A stretch of DNA of 64,000 bases from Desulfobacterales bacterium (GTDB lineage: Bacteria; Desulfobacterota; Desulfobacteria; Desulfobacterales; JAQWFD01), in NCBI GenBank assembly GCA_028704555.1, contig JAQWFD010000005.1, positions 1 through 64,000 of the forward strand, read 5' to 3'. Made by a program: the position numbers and the translations under genes. This document shows positions 50,138-58,419 of the stretch, one piece after another. The notes below the pieces were generated by a model, which ran no database searches, was not told the origin of the DNA, and was given only the letters and a program-made list of their open reading frames with translations. Numbering within the stretch: the first letter of the stretch is position 1; each line of letters opens with the position of its first letter.

Positions 50138-51322
50138 TCAATTCTGCAAACGAGCTTCTCCCGCCCGCACGATTCCGGTCCGTGTCAATACAGGTCCAAT
50201 TACCTCAAACAGCACGGTGGATGCAACAACAATCGGAAGGATCAGATCCGTCAGTTCCGGCCGGCGCTGTATGGCGATCAGCGCCATGCCCAGAGCAACG
50301 CCTGCCTGGGGCATCAGTGCCATGCCCATCCATCGGGTAATGACGGAAGGTGCCCCGCTGATGCGGCCGCCAACCCAGCTTCCGATCAATCGCCCGATAA
50401 TTCGGAAAACGATGTAGGCAGACCCGATCAGCCCTGCCCGATAAAGTGAGTTCAGATGAAGCGAAGCGCCGGCCAGCATAAAAAATAAAATCATAAATGG
50501 CCACTCAATCCCCTGAATGGCATGAAAGGGTCTGGTATGGTGCCGGGCCAGATTGGCGACCACGGTCCCCATCATCATGGATGCCAGGAGAAAAGATACC
50601 TCCAGCCACTGAGCGATGCCGCCGCAGAGGAAAACAAGCCCCAGTGCTTCAATCAGCGTCGGCTCTCCGGGTTTTATCCGGCCGGTGAGATACGCCATGG
50701 GAATGCCCAGCATGATTCCGACCATCAGGGCACCACCGATTTCCCATAATCCAGTCAATATAAGTGTAACCCCATGATGTTGCCCGATGAGGGTCTGGCT
50801 GATCGTTAGCATCAGACTGAAGGCAATCAGACCCCAGGCATCGTCGATGGCAACAATTCCCATCAGGGTTCTGGAAAATATTCCGTCGGATTTGATTTCA
50901 TTTACCACATCCGAGGTCGCCACCGGATCGGTTGCCGTTGCAATGCCGGCCAGAAGGAGTGCTATATTTGCCGGAACGCCGATTAACATTAACCCGGATA
51001 AAACCGCCAGGACGGTTGCAATTACCTCGGTAATGGACAGCCAGAGAACCAGATGCCCATGGTGCTTGACAGCCGGCAGCGAAAATTTCTCCCCCAGGAG
51101 GAACCCGACCATGACCAGCGCCATGTTGGACACAATGTGACACCAGGGATTTTCCTGCGGGGTCAGAAAATGTAATCCCGAAGGCCCGATCAAAATCCCC
51201 AGTATCAGCAGAAGCGTCACTCTCGGCAGCCGGGTGCGCCGTCCGATGGCATCAGTCAGTAGTCCGAGGAGGAACAGGACGCCAAGGGTTATGAACGTTT
51301 TTGAAGGATGGCCCATATTCAT
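50138..51322 (-). CDS. Cation:proton antiporter, CPA2 (KefB/NapA) family
   Basis: The 394-residue protein has about twelve membrane spans. The segment GIATATDPVATSDVVNEIKSDG has a Thr-Asp-Pro core rather than the paired Asp-Asp of electrogenic antiporters, and MGIVAIDDAWGLIAF has Asp-Asp as in Na+/H+ antiporters. It lacks the C-terminal TrkA-N domain of KefB/C. It probably exchanges Na+ or K+ for H+ at the inner membrane, consistent with a saline habitat. Confidence 0.85.
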   Translation of the reverse strand: MNMGHPSKTFITLGVLFLLGLLTDAIGRRTRLPRVTLLLILGILIGPSGLHFLTPQENPWCHIVSNMALVMVGFLLGEKFSLPAVKHHGHLVLWLSITEVIATVLAVLSGLMLIGVPANIALLLAGIATATDPVATSDVVNEIKSDGIFSRTLMGIVAIDDAWGLIAFSLMLTISQTLIGQHHGVTLILTGLWEIGGALMVGIMLGIPMAYLTGRIKPGEPTLIEALGLVFLCGGIAQWLEVSFLLASMMMGTVVANLARHHTRPFHAIQGIEWPFMILFFMLAGASLHLNSLYRAGLIGSAYIVFRIIGRLIGSWVGGRISGAPSVITRWMGMALMPQAGVALGMALIAIQRRPELTDLILPIVVASTVLFEVIGPVLTRTGIVRAGEARLQN

Positions 51323-51380
51323 CTCGATAATCAGATATCAGTAAATTATTTCCTGATAGCAGATAACCCATAGCCGGTAA

Positions 51381-52955
51381 CTATACTACCCGAACCCCTG
51401 TGTAGCGTTCCTGCAGCATCTTGCTCAGACCGTTCCGGTCTGCTTTCAAGGCTTCGGGCAGATAGTTGAGAATATCCTGTGCCGTGATGCCGTCTTCGCC
51501 CCTATCGCCTGCGGCCATATCGCCTGCAAGGCCGTGAATGAAAACGCCTTTTCGGACCGCCTCTTCGATCGTAAGACCCAGACCGGACATGGCGGCGATG
51601 GTGCCGGTCAGGACATCGCCGGAACCTGCGGTCGCCATCCCCGGATTTCCACTCATGTTGATAAATATCTGTCCATCCGGAAGCCCGATCAGGGAGTGGG
51701 CCCCTTTCAGGACGATACTCGCGTTCAGGTCCGTTGCCGCGCGTTTCAGGATGTCGATTTTGCCGGTGTTGATTTCGGCCGTGCTGATATGGGTAATTCG
51801 TGACATTTCGCCCATGTGAGGGGTCAGTATCGTTGGCGATTTTCGCCGGCGGATGATTTCCGCATGATCGCATATGGCGCTGATCCCATCCCCGTCGATC
51901 AGCATGGGTTTGTGGATTTCTTCGGCCAGCTCTCTGATCAGCTGTCCGGTTTCCGGATTCAGCGACAGGCCCGGGCCGATAACGATCATGTCCATTTTAT
52001 CGGCCAGTTCAAGCAGATCCGGTTTGTTTTTCAGTGAGATGCTTCCGGAAGGAGTTTCATGCTGGGGGATGAAAACGATCTCACTTCCCTTGCCGGCGAT
52101 AAACGGGGTGATGGATTTCGGGCAGGCAAGTCTGGAATAGCCGCCACCGGCTTTCAGGAAGGATTCGGCGGCAAAATAGGGGGCGCCGAAATAACTGGCG
52201 GCGCCGGCTATAAAAAGGGTCTGACCGAATGTGCCTTTATGCCCGTTTTTATCTCTTTTCGGAAGCGGCAGGCGGTTGTTGATCTGTATGTTGAAACCAT
52301 CGCCCATATACATGGCGGGCGGAAAGGAAATATGGGTGACATAGAGTTTGCCGCACAGGTCGTATCCGGGATAGAGAATGTTGCCGATTTTGGGAAGACC
52401 GAAGGTGATGGTATAATCGGCCTTTACTGCGTTGCCCATGATTTGTCCGGTATCGCCGTTGACACCGGAAGGAATATCCAGACTGAAAACGGTTTTACCG
52501 CTGGCGTTGATCAGGTCGATGGCATCGGCATAGATGCCCCCGACGTCACGGGCAAGACCGGTGCCGAAAATCGCGTCCACGATGGCGTCGCTGTGAAGTA
52601 CGTCCATCCTTACGGATTCGATCGAGTCAACCTGCTTGACGGCAACGGGCAGCCGGGAGACGATATCCATATTCAACCCGGCAGTCGCTTTGAATCTGGC
52701 CGGATCGCCCAGAATGTATACTTTTACGATACCGCCATTTGAGTGGATCTTTCGGGCGACAACAAATCCGTCTCCTCCATTGTTGCCGATACCGCAGAAA
52801 ACGATAAATGTTTTATTTCTGATTCCAAATTCTGTCAGCATCACGGTACAGGATGCCAATCCCGCGTTTTCCATCAGCAGTTCATCTTTTATGCCGAATA
52901 TCTCAATGGCGTTTCTGTCCAGATTTCTCATTTGTTTAACTGTACTGATTTTCAT
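51381..52955 (-). CDS. nnr: Bifunctional NAD(P)H-hydrate epimerase/dehydratase
   Basis: The 524-residue protein joins two enzymes. The N-terminal YjeF_N half (about 1-215) has FCGIGNNGGDGFVVARKI and LDIPSGVNGDTGQIMG. The C-terminal carbohydrate-kinase-like half (about 235-515) has MVIGPGLSLNPETGQLI, ILTPHMGEMSRI and GSGDVLTGTIAAMSGLG. Together they repair hydrated NADH and NADPH. The upstream lipoprotein gene ends 35 bp before it and is probably in the same transcript. Confidence 0.93.
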   Translation of the reverse strand: MKISTVKQMRNLDRNAIEIFGIKDELLMENAGLASCTVMLTEFGIRNKTFIVFCGIGNNGGDGFVVARKIHSNGGIVKVYILGDPARFKATAGLNMDIVSRLPVAVKQVDSIESVRMDVLHSDAIVDAIFGTGLARDVGGIYADAIDLINASGKTVFSLDIPSGVNGDTGQIMGNAVKADYTITFGLPKIGNILYPGYDLCGKLYVTHISFPPAMYMGDGFNIQINNRLPLPKRDKNGHKGTFGQTLFIAGAASYFGAPYFAAESFLKAGGGYSRLACPKSITPFIAGKGSEIVFIPQHETPSGSISLKNKPDLLELADKMDMIVIGPGLSLNPETGQLIRELAEEIHKPMLIDGDGISAICDHAEIIRRRKSPTILTPHMGEMSRITHISTAEINTGKIDILKRAATDLNASIVLKGAHSLIGLPDGQIFINMSGNPGMATAGSGDVLTGTIAAMSGLGLTIEEAVRKGVFIHGLAGDMAAGDRGEDGITAQDILNYLPEALKADRNGLSKMLQERYTGVRVV

Positions 52956-52990
52956 GTTATCCCTCTTTGATTTCTCTTTAGTTTTGTTGA

Positions 52991-53131
52991 TTATTTTTCG
53001 GTAAATTGTCTGGCCTTGCCCTTATAACTGATGGCATATGATCTGGACGGGGTGATGGTTGAGCCGGACGCACACCCCCAGATAAAAGATGTACTGAGAC
53101 AAAGGAGGGACAGCTTTTTCAGAATGTTCAT
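52991..53131 (-). CDS. 46-residue putative lipoprotein
   Basis: An ATG at 53131, eleven bases after a strong AAGGAGGT, opens a 46-codon frame ending at TAA 52991-52993. The product begins MNILKKLSLLCLSTSFIWGC, a compact signal peptide with a lipobox cysteine at position 20. It continues with a short Ser/Lys-rich tail. The Shine-Dalgarno lies inside a small hairpin (GAAGG-AGGT-CCTTC), which could limit translation. It is 35 bp upstream of nnr on the same strand. I recognise no family. Confidence 0.7.
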   Translation of the reverse strand: MNILKKLSLLCLSTSFIWGCASGSTITPSRSYAISYKGKARQFTEK

Positions 53132-53497
53132 GATCAGGAAGGACCTCCTTCATAATTAAGGTTATCTTTTGGTATAAAAGCACACCTGTTATGAAAAATC
53201 AAAGTAAGGCATAACTTATTGAATTTTTTTCAGGGTAAGATTGAGATGCGCAAAGGAATGTATAGCAGAACCGATGCCGCGGATATCAAAACCAGGCTTG
53301 CGGCAAATTCAACATCCAGTCGTGTTCTGGAGGAGAAGACCCGTGTATTGAACCCTACCGGAGCAGATGCGCATAATATGGGAGTTTTAAAAGGCATACC
53401 CTGCAATGAGAAAAATTTTGCCAGCAGTAATCCACCGCCCAGCCCACCTGCGGCCCTGATGCATAAAACACATATAAGGGCGCGAAGGCCTCAGTCC
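53132..53497. other. Intergenic region with a degenerate hydrophobic frame
   Basis: On the minus strand, 53233-53490 is open for 86 codons between two stops. It encodes a hydrophobic, Gly-rich stretch (AAGGLGGGLLLAKFF, then FAASLVLISAASVLLYIPL) that looks membrane-like. The only ATG (53397) leaves 55 residues, and there is no ribosome site. It may be the tail of a decayed membrane-protein gene. The opposing plus frame at 53219-53560 looks less convincing. Confidence 0.3.
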
Positions 53498-54109
53498 TCA
53501 GTCCTTCAAGAGTCCTTTGCTCACCGCATTATCCATAATATGGGTAAAATAGTTCCATAGTTCCGGCGCTGTGTCTTTCAGGGGAAGGTTCCGGGATACG
53601 ACCTGGGTGCGGGTTATCCCGTTTTTTTTCCAGGTTTCCCCTTCAGTATTGTAGTTGTGCAGAACTGGCTGAAGCCGGTCGATAGCCGAAGCAAAACAGG
53701 CTTCAGGGGTTTGTCTGCTTTCAAATTCATCCCAGAGTTCCCGGAACAGGGTTGCCTGGTCAACGGGCAGTATGTTGAAAATACGATCCGCTGCGATGCG
53801 TTCGCGTTCGGCCTTGTCCAGAGCGGCGATTTCATCATAGCAGAAGGTATCTCCGGCATCGATTTCAACCAGGTCATGAATGAGCAGCATCTGAATAACA
53901 CGAAGCAGGTTGAGCTGCTGCTTGCCGGTATATTCGGAAAGCAGAACTGCCATGACGGCAATATGCCATGAATGTTCCGCATCATTTTCCTGCCGGGACC
54001 GATTCATCAGAAGGGTCTGTCGGCGAATGGCTTTTAATTTGTCAATTTCAATGATAAATTGAATTTGTTTTTCAAGACGATCCGTTTTTTTAATGTCCTG
54101 CAGTTCCAT
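53498..54109 (-). CDS. HD-domain 5'-nucleotidase-like hydrolase (YfbR type)
   Basis: The 203-residue protein has ENDAEHSWHIAVMAVLLSEY, LLIHDLVEIDAGDTF and a later Asp (FASAIDRLQPVL), the H...HD...D metal-binding set of the HD superfamily. This arrangement matches YfbR-like deoxynucleoside 5'-monophosphatases. It probably acts in nucleotide turnover. A copy of the dispersed repeat lies 43 bp before its ATG. Confidence 0.85.
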   Translation of the reverse strand: MELQDIKKTDRLEKQIQFIIEIDKLKAIRRQTLLMNRSRQENDAEHSWHIAVMAVLLSEYTGKQQLNLLRVIQMLLIHDLVEIDAGDTFCYDEIAALDKAERERIAADRIFNILPVDQATLFRELWDEFESRQTPEACFASAIDRLQPVLHNYNTEGETWKKNGITRTQVVSRNLPLKDTAPELWNYFTHIMDNAVSKGLLKD

Positions 54110-54498
54110 GATCTATTGTATCCTTGCCCCGGCAAGCCGGAATTGTTTTTTTGGGCTTGATCATAACTGCGGCCACAATGTCACGGGGTCCGTCCCGCCC
54201 GTTGCCGGCTTCTCCAGCACGATCCGGGGGATGCCGGGCCCATGAAGCTAAAGCGCAAAAACTCGGCAAGCCTCAAACAATTTGCGCTTCTTAACGCTTC
54301 ATGGCCCCGACATCTTTTCCCCGGATCGCGCCATGTCGTACGCCGGCAACGGGCGGGACTCCGAGGCTGCGCACAGCAAAATATGGCCGCAGTTATGATC
54401 AAGCCCTTTTTTTACATTTTGTCTCAACCGAAGTGCCCCGCCAGCGGATAACGCTCCTCAAGCCGTCCGCAGGGCACTTATTCAATAAAAATTATGTC
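54110..54498. other. Intergenic region occupied by a full repeat and a hairpin
   Basis: No gene is supported. It is filled by the dispersed repeat (54153-54407) and a second hairpin with arms AAGTGCCC (54431-54438) and GGGCACTT (54472-54479). Several frames in the repeat are open but reflect its GC-rich palindromic structure. Confidence 0.6.
54153..54407. repeat. Dispersed palindromic repeat family A, copy 3 (complete, double-ended)
   Basis: This 255-bp element begins GGGCTTGATCATAACTGCGG and ends with its inverse CCGCAGTTATGATCAAGCCC. The inner parts CATGAAGCTAAAGCGC and GCGCTTCTTAACGCTTCATG are also inverted. Left half resembles copies 1 and 5, right half copy 2. It could fold into one long hairpin. 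There is no open frame that looks like a transposase, so it resembles a MITE or a large REP-type element. Confidence 0.85.
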
Positions 54499-55161
54499 TT
54501 AGCTTGAATACGAGCGAATCTCCATGAATTCGATTTGTCGTCCGATCGTTATGCAGCCGTAGTACCCCCCGAAAAATGGTCCCGGGTTAAAGACCCGGGT
54601 GGATCCAATCGTATCGATGCCGGCGCCTTCATGGATATGGCCCGTAATGCACATCATCGGTTTGACATCTTCAATCAATTGTCTGATGGATTGGCTGCCG
54701 ACATGATTGCCGTCTGTTGTCGTGTCGTTCATGGTTTGAAACGGCGGCTGATGCGTGACCAGAATATGCGGTTCGGTAACTGAAAGCCCGGAGGCCAGTT
54801 GCTCTGAACAGCGTTTGAATTGATTCTCGGTCATTTCATTGGGTGTCAGTCCGGGACAGGGCAAAGAGCCGCCAATGCCGGTAAACTGAATTCCGTGTAC
54901 CCGTTTGCATTGGCAATGAAGACTCAGGCCCTCCTCGTTCAGCCAGGCTTCGACTTCCGGATAATCACAGTTACCTGAAACAGCCAGTATACGGGGCGTG
55001 TGCTTCCGGATGTGGTGGATGATGCGTTTTGCCGCCGACGTTCCGCCAAATTGGGTAATATCTCCGGCCAGGACGACCAGATCGGCAGCGGCCAGTTGAT
55101 CGGATATCCGGTCGATGCCCGGTGCATATCCGTGAATGTCGGTTAATGTTATGATGTCCAT
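54499..55161 (-). CDS. Calcineurin-like metallophosphoesterase
   Basis: The 220-residue protein has TLTDIHGYAPG (D-x-H), VLAGDITQFGG (GD), VSGNCDYPEV (GN-x-D, where the usual His is Cys), LVTHQPPFQ and TGHIHEGAGID (GHxH). These bind a dimetal centre. The cysteine in GNCD is seen in a subset of the family. Substrate unknown; YfcE-like phosphodiesterases are the nearest group. It follows the cyclophilin gene by 14 bp and may be cotranscribed. Confidence 0.86.
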   Translation of the reverse strand: MDIITLTDIHGYAPGIDRISDQLAAADLVVLAGDITQFGGTSAAKRIIHHIRKHTPRILAVSGNCDYPEVEAWLNEEGLSLHCQCKRVHGIQFTGIGGSLPCPGLTPNEMTENQFKRCSEQLASGLSVTEPHILVTHQPPFQTMNDTTTDGNHVGSQSIRQLIEDVKPMMCITGHIHEGAGIDTIGSTRVFNPGPFFGGYYGCITIGRQIEFMEIRSYSS

Positions 55162-55175
55162 GGGCTGTTGAGTCG

Positions 55176-55760
55176 TTATTCCTGGATGATGACGGCTTTG
55201 TTGATAGTGACCGGCGTGGACGGTACATTCGGAAGCCCCCCCTTTGATGTGGTGGGGACGCCTTCAATGGCATTGACCGTGTCCATGCCATCGATGACTC
55301 TGCCGAATACGCAGTACCCCCATTCCCGGCGGTTTTTTGCCTTGAAATTCAGGTAATCATTGTCCACGGTGTTGATAAAAAACTGTGATGTGGCCGAATG
55401 GGGAGCTGTTGTGCGTGCCATCGCGATGGTTCCGCGCAGATTTTTCAGCCCGTTGTCCGCCTCGTTTAAAATGGGATGATCCGTATCCCTTTTGGCTAAA
55501 GTTGCATCAAAGCCGCCCCCCTGGATCATGAAGCGGGGGATTACCCGGTGGAAAATCGTATCGTCATAAAATCCGCTTCGAACATAGAAAAGAAAATTGC
55601 TGACAGTGGCAGGGGCCGCCTTTGAATCGAGTTCCAGAAGAATATGACCGAGACGGGTTTCTAACCTTACCCGGGGATTTTCGGATTCGGCCCGTCCCTG
55701 GTGAAAGCCGGATATGATCAGAATCGTCAGAATCACTATGATTTTGAACAGGTGTTTCAA
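55176..55760 (-). CDS. Secreted cyclophilin-type peptidyl-prolyl isomerase
   Basis: I choose the TTG at 55760 because GGAG lies seven bases upstream and it gives a signal peptide (KHLFKIIVILTILIISGFHQGRA). An ATG at 55814 has no ribosome site. The 194-residue precursor has the cyclophilin core: FYDDTIFHRVIPRFMIQGGG (catalytic Arg in FHRV), GTIAMARTTAPHSATSQFFIN and VFGRVIDGMDTVNAI. It assists protein folding in the periplasm. Confidence 0.88.
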   Translation of the reverse strand: MKHLFKIIVILTILIISGFHQGRAESENPRVRLETRLGHILLELDSKAAPATVSNFLFYVRSGFYDDTIFHRVIPRFMIQGGGFDATLAKRDTDHPILNEADNGLKNLRGTIAMARTTAPHSATSQFFINTVDNDYLNFKAKNRREWGYCVFGRVIDGMDTVNAIEGVPTTSKGGLPNVPSTPVTINKAVIIQE

Positions 55761-56311
55761 TGGGCTTCTCCATACTGAATGTGCGTGTTGCTTCACAGCC
55801 GGGCCATATGTCATGACGCGACAGCGTGGTTGGCCAGCGATAGCCTCCCTTCCCCTCTACATTATGCCGGGAATAATTTCAATAGATGGACGTTCATTTT
55901 ACTGAGAAATATGTATTGACAAACACATTGGATGTAATAAAATGAATTTACTTCATCGATTGAAATTCAATTATACAAATCAAAATAATTCATTTCACGC
56001 AGAATCCGTAAATGATCCACCTTTTCTGGTGAGATTTCAGGTGGATTCAAAATCCACTGGTACATCGTACAGCAGAGAAAAAACAGGGCCGTCTTTTGTT
56101 TTGTTTGAAATCGTGCAAGTTCTCTTTTCGGAGAGAATAAGAAATGCCGGAACAAAAATCCGATAGCATTTCCCGAATGCAAATCAGACAAAAATTTTAT
56201 CCTCGATACGGTGTGCGTCCCGAGGATTGCAATTTAAACCTGGCGTATTCGGAGAGCCTTGACAGGTTTGGTTCGGACACGAGGTAACTTAAACTACAAA
56301 AGGAGGACATT
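55761..56311. other. Long leader region of the acetate carrier gene
   Basis: About 550 bp without a supported gene. It holds a promoter at 55916-55943, a hairpin GTGGATT-CAA-AATCCAC (56041-56057) and a second TTGACA at 56259-56264. A 74-codon frame starting at 55942 lacks a ribosome site and domain features, and I reject it. If the distal promoter is used, the leader is about 370 nt. Confidence 0.5.
55916..55943 (+). promoter_or_regulatory. Candidate promoter upstream of the acetate carrier
   Basis: TTGACA (55916-55921), a 16-bp spacer and TAAAAT (55938-55943) are close to the sigma-70 consensus. It lies in an AT-rich patch. Confidence 0.5.
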
Positions 56312-56920
56312 ATGGCTGAACAAAAATTAGTAAATCCGGCGGCAGTCGGTTTGGGAGGGTTCGCGTTAACCACCATGATTCTGCAGTTTCACAATCTGGG
56401 GTGGTGTGGTGTAGGCCCAGTTATAGCCTGCGGTCTGATCTACGGTGGCCTGGCCCAGATGATCGCCGGTTTTCTGGAACAGAAGACAGGCAACGCATTC
56501 GGTTTCAGCGCTTTTACCTCATACGGCGCGTTCTGGATCTGCCTGGGCGTTATTTTTCTTTTAAACCATTTTGGCATTTACAAGGCCAGTGGAACTGATG
56601 TGGGCTGTTTTCTTGTCGTGTGGACATTCTACACCGCTATCATGTTTGTCGGTTCCATGAGAACCAACAGCGCTCTGGCATGGACGTTTGCGACATTGCT
56701 GGCCGGCTTCATTCTGCTGGATCTGGGCCATTTCGGCTATCCGGCAATGACCAAAGTGGCGGCATGGGATCTGATCGTATGCGCGGCTCTGGCATGGTAT
56801 GTCATGGCGCATGTCATTCTTGCCGATTTTGGCATTGTTGTGCCCGTCGGTAAACCCTGGATTGAACCGGTAAAAGCAGCGGCCACGTCCAAGGCGTCTG
56901 AATTGGTCTTAGAATCCTGA
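56312..56920 (+). CDS. satP: Acetate/succinate carrier, GPR1/FUN34/YaaH (SatP) family
   Basis: The ATG follows GGAGGACATT. The 202-residue protein begins with the family signature NPAAVGLGGFALTTMILQFHN. It has GLIYGGLAQMIAGFLEQKTGNAFGFSAFTSYGAFWI and six membrane spans. Members move acetate and other short carboxylates, often as a hexamer. A strong terminator follows. Acetate uptake fits an organism oxidising or producing acetate. Confidence 0.93.
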   Translation: MAEQKLVNPAAVGLGGFALTTMILQFHNLGWCGVGPVIACGLIYGGLAQMIAGFLEQKTGNAFGFSAFTSYGAFWICLGVIFLLNHFGIYKASGTDVGCFLVVWTFYTAIMFVGSMRTNSALAWTFATLLAGFILLDLGHFGYPAMTKVAAWDLIVCAALAWYVMAHVILADFGIVVPVGKPWIEPVKAAATSKASELVLES

Positions 56921-56956
56921 ATGAAACTGTTTTTGCGTTCCATCCTCCACGAAAAG

Positions 56957-57007
56957 GGCCTCTGTTTCTCCCGTCACACAGTATGTGAGAAGCAGGGGCC
57001 ATTTTTT
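56957..57007 (+). terminator. Rho-independent terminator after satP
   Basis: GGCCTCTGTTTCTC (56957-56970) pairs with GAGAAGCAGGGGCC (56987-57000), with a 16-base loop, followed by ATTTTTTAT. It lies 37 bp after the stop codon. Confidence 0.88.
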
Positions 57008-57462
57008 ATGTAAATTTCAGAATCCCCGATTTCACACCTGATAGCCTCATCCGGGCCTGATCATAACTGCGGCCATATATTCAGCTATGGTGTTCCCGCA
57101 TCTTATTGCCGCGGGGCTTGGGTGAGCTTGATTTTCAGTTGTAACGGCTGCGGTTTTATGAGTAAAATAACCGGGTTGTTTTACAGACCCCGTCAACGGG
57201 TGTCTATCCGGGATTTTAACTTTTATAAGATAGGCACTGATGAGCGTTTCCAGTCCGGAAACAAACGGGTAGGGCAGACGTGTCGTTTAGGGGTTGCAGA
57301 CACAGGACCGCTGATTTCAGGTAAACTGGATATTTACCGAGGCCCTGATTGCTGAATGGATGATTGTATTTTTCGGCTCAACGGATTTGACGATGTCTGC
57401 AATTGAAATGGGTATTGAGTTGATCCATGGAGTTCAACTGATGAGTAGACAGGGAAAAATAT
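57008..57462. other. Intergenic region with a repeat fragment
   Basis: It contains a fragment of repeat family A (57053-57084) and otherwise no recognised element. A 77-codon plus frame (57122-57355) has CNGCG and basic residues but no ribosome site or recognisable family, and I do not call it. Confidence 0.45.
57053..57084 (+). repeat. Dispersed palindromic repeat family A, copy 4 (terminal fragment)
   Basis: GGGCCTGATCATAACTGCGG and the following CCATATAT match the terminus of the 54153-54407 element with one base change. The internal part is missing, so this is a truncated copy. Confidence 0.7.
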
Positions 57463-58260
57463 ATGCGTGATTTGAAGGTTACATTGGTTCAGACAGAGCT
57501 GATCTGGGAAGATGTGGAATCCAATCTGTCGATATTGACCCGGAAAATAGATTCGATCCAGGAGGATACGCAGCTGATTATCTTACCGGAGATGTTTTCA
57601 ACCGCGTTCAGTACAAATGTGGAAAAGCTGGCAGAGGACATGAACGGACCGGCGGTTCGCTGGCTTCTGGATATGTCCCGCAGGACCGGTGCGGATATTG
57701 CCGGAAGTGTCATGTTGAAGGAAAACGGTTCGTATCTGAACCGGTTGATCTGGGCCAGGCCGGACGGCACATTTCTGACATACGACAAACGGCATCTGTT
57801 TCGCATGGGCAGAGAACACGATTATTACAGCGCCGGCAGCCGCCACCTTACCGTTGATCTGTCGGGCTGGAAAATCCGTCCGTTTATCTGCTACGACCTG
57901 AGATTTCCGTGCTGGATCAGAAACATTGAAAACGCATATGATATTGCAGTATTTGTCGCAAACTGGCCGGGAAAACGCTCGTTTCACTGGAACACGCTGC
58001 TGACGGCAAGAGCCATTGAAAATCAGTGCTATGTCATCGGCGTAAACCGGGTGGGGGTTGATGGCAAAGGTCTGGCTCACAGTGGCGATTCATGCATCAT
58101 GGACTATTTCGGTGAAACTGTTTTTCAGCACTCATACAGTGAGTGCATCCACACGGCGGCATTGTCATATGAAAAGCTTCGGGATTATCGGAACAAGTTT
58201 CCGGCATGGATGGATTCGGATCCGGTCATGATAAAAACCGGCTCCGGCATTGAGGGATGA
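57463..58260 (+). CDS. Omega-amidase-like carbon-nitrogen hydrolase (YafV type)
   Basis: The 265-residue protein has the nitrilase-superfamily triad: E43 in LPEMFSTAF, K109 in TYDKRHLFRMG and C143 in FICYDLRFP. Together with SAGSRHLTVDLSGWKIRPFICYDLRFPCW these match YafV/omega-amidase, which deamidates 2-oxoglutaramate and similar compounds. Length is usual for the family. It stands alone between two repeat copies. Confidence 0.86.
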   Translation: MRDLKVTLVQTELIWEDVESNLSILTRKIDSIQEDTQLIILPEMFSTAFSTNVEKLAEDMNGPAVRWLLDMSRRTGADIAGSVMLKENGSYLNRLIWARPDGTFLTYDKRHLFRMGREHDYYSAGSRHLTVDLSGWKIRPFICYDLRFPCWIRNIENAYDIAVFVANWPGKRSFHWNTLLTARAIENQCYVIGVNRVGVDGKGLAHSGDSCIMDYFGETVFQHSYSECIHTAALSYEKLRDYRNKFPAWMDSDPVMIKTGSGIEG

Positions 58261-58266
58261 TAATTT

Positions 58267-58350
58267 TGGACTCGATCGTAACGTCGGCCATATTGTCGCG
58301 GGCTTCGTTCCGCCCATTGCCGGCTTCTCCAGCACGATCCGGGGGATGCC
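58267..58350 (+). repeat. Dispersed palindromic repeat family A, copy 5 (diverged)
   Basis: GGACTCGATCGTAACGTCGG replaces the usual terminus. It is followed by CGCCCATTGCCGGCTTCTCC, then AGCACGATCCGGGGGATGCC, which is nearly identical to copies 1 and 3. A strong hairpin follows directly. Confidence 0.75.
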
Positions 58351-58356
58351 TGAACC

Positions 58357-58397
58357 GGAGCGGCGGGGCTGAATGGTCGTGTCAGTCCCGCCGCTCC
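58357..58397. terminator. Strong hairpin between convergent genes
   Basis: GGAGCGGCGGGGCTGA (58357-58372) pairs over 16 bases, with one G-U, with TCAGTCCCGCCGCTCC (58382-58397). It lies between the convergent omega-amidase and acyl-CoA ligase genes, 23 bp from the latter's stop. There is no clear T-run, so it may act as a bidirectional block or 3' stabiliser rather than a classical terminator. Confidence 0.55.
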
Positions 58398-58419
58398 ATC
58401 GGAAGGGGTATCTCGTCGA

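Noticed and set aside
53219-53560. 113-codon plus-strand frame
   Set aside because: It runs into the convergent HD-hydrolase gene, and its sequence is low in hydrophobic pattern; the opposite strand frame looks more protein-like.
55942-56166. 74-codon plus-strand frame in the satP leader
   Set aside because: It starts inside the -10 of the promoter, with no ribosome site and no domain features.
57122-57355. 77-codon plus-strand frame
   Set aside because: No ribosome site or known motif beyond a single CNGC, and it lies between a repeat fragment and the next promoter region.
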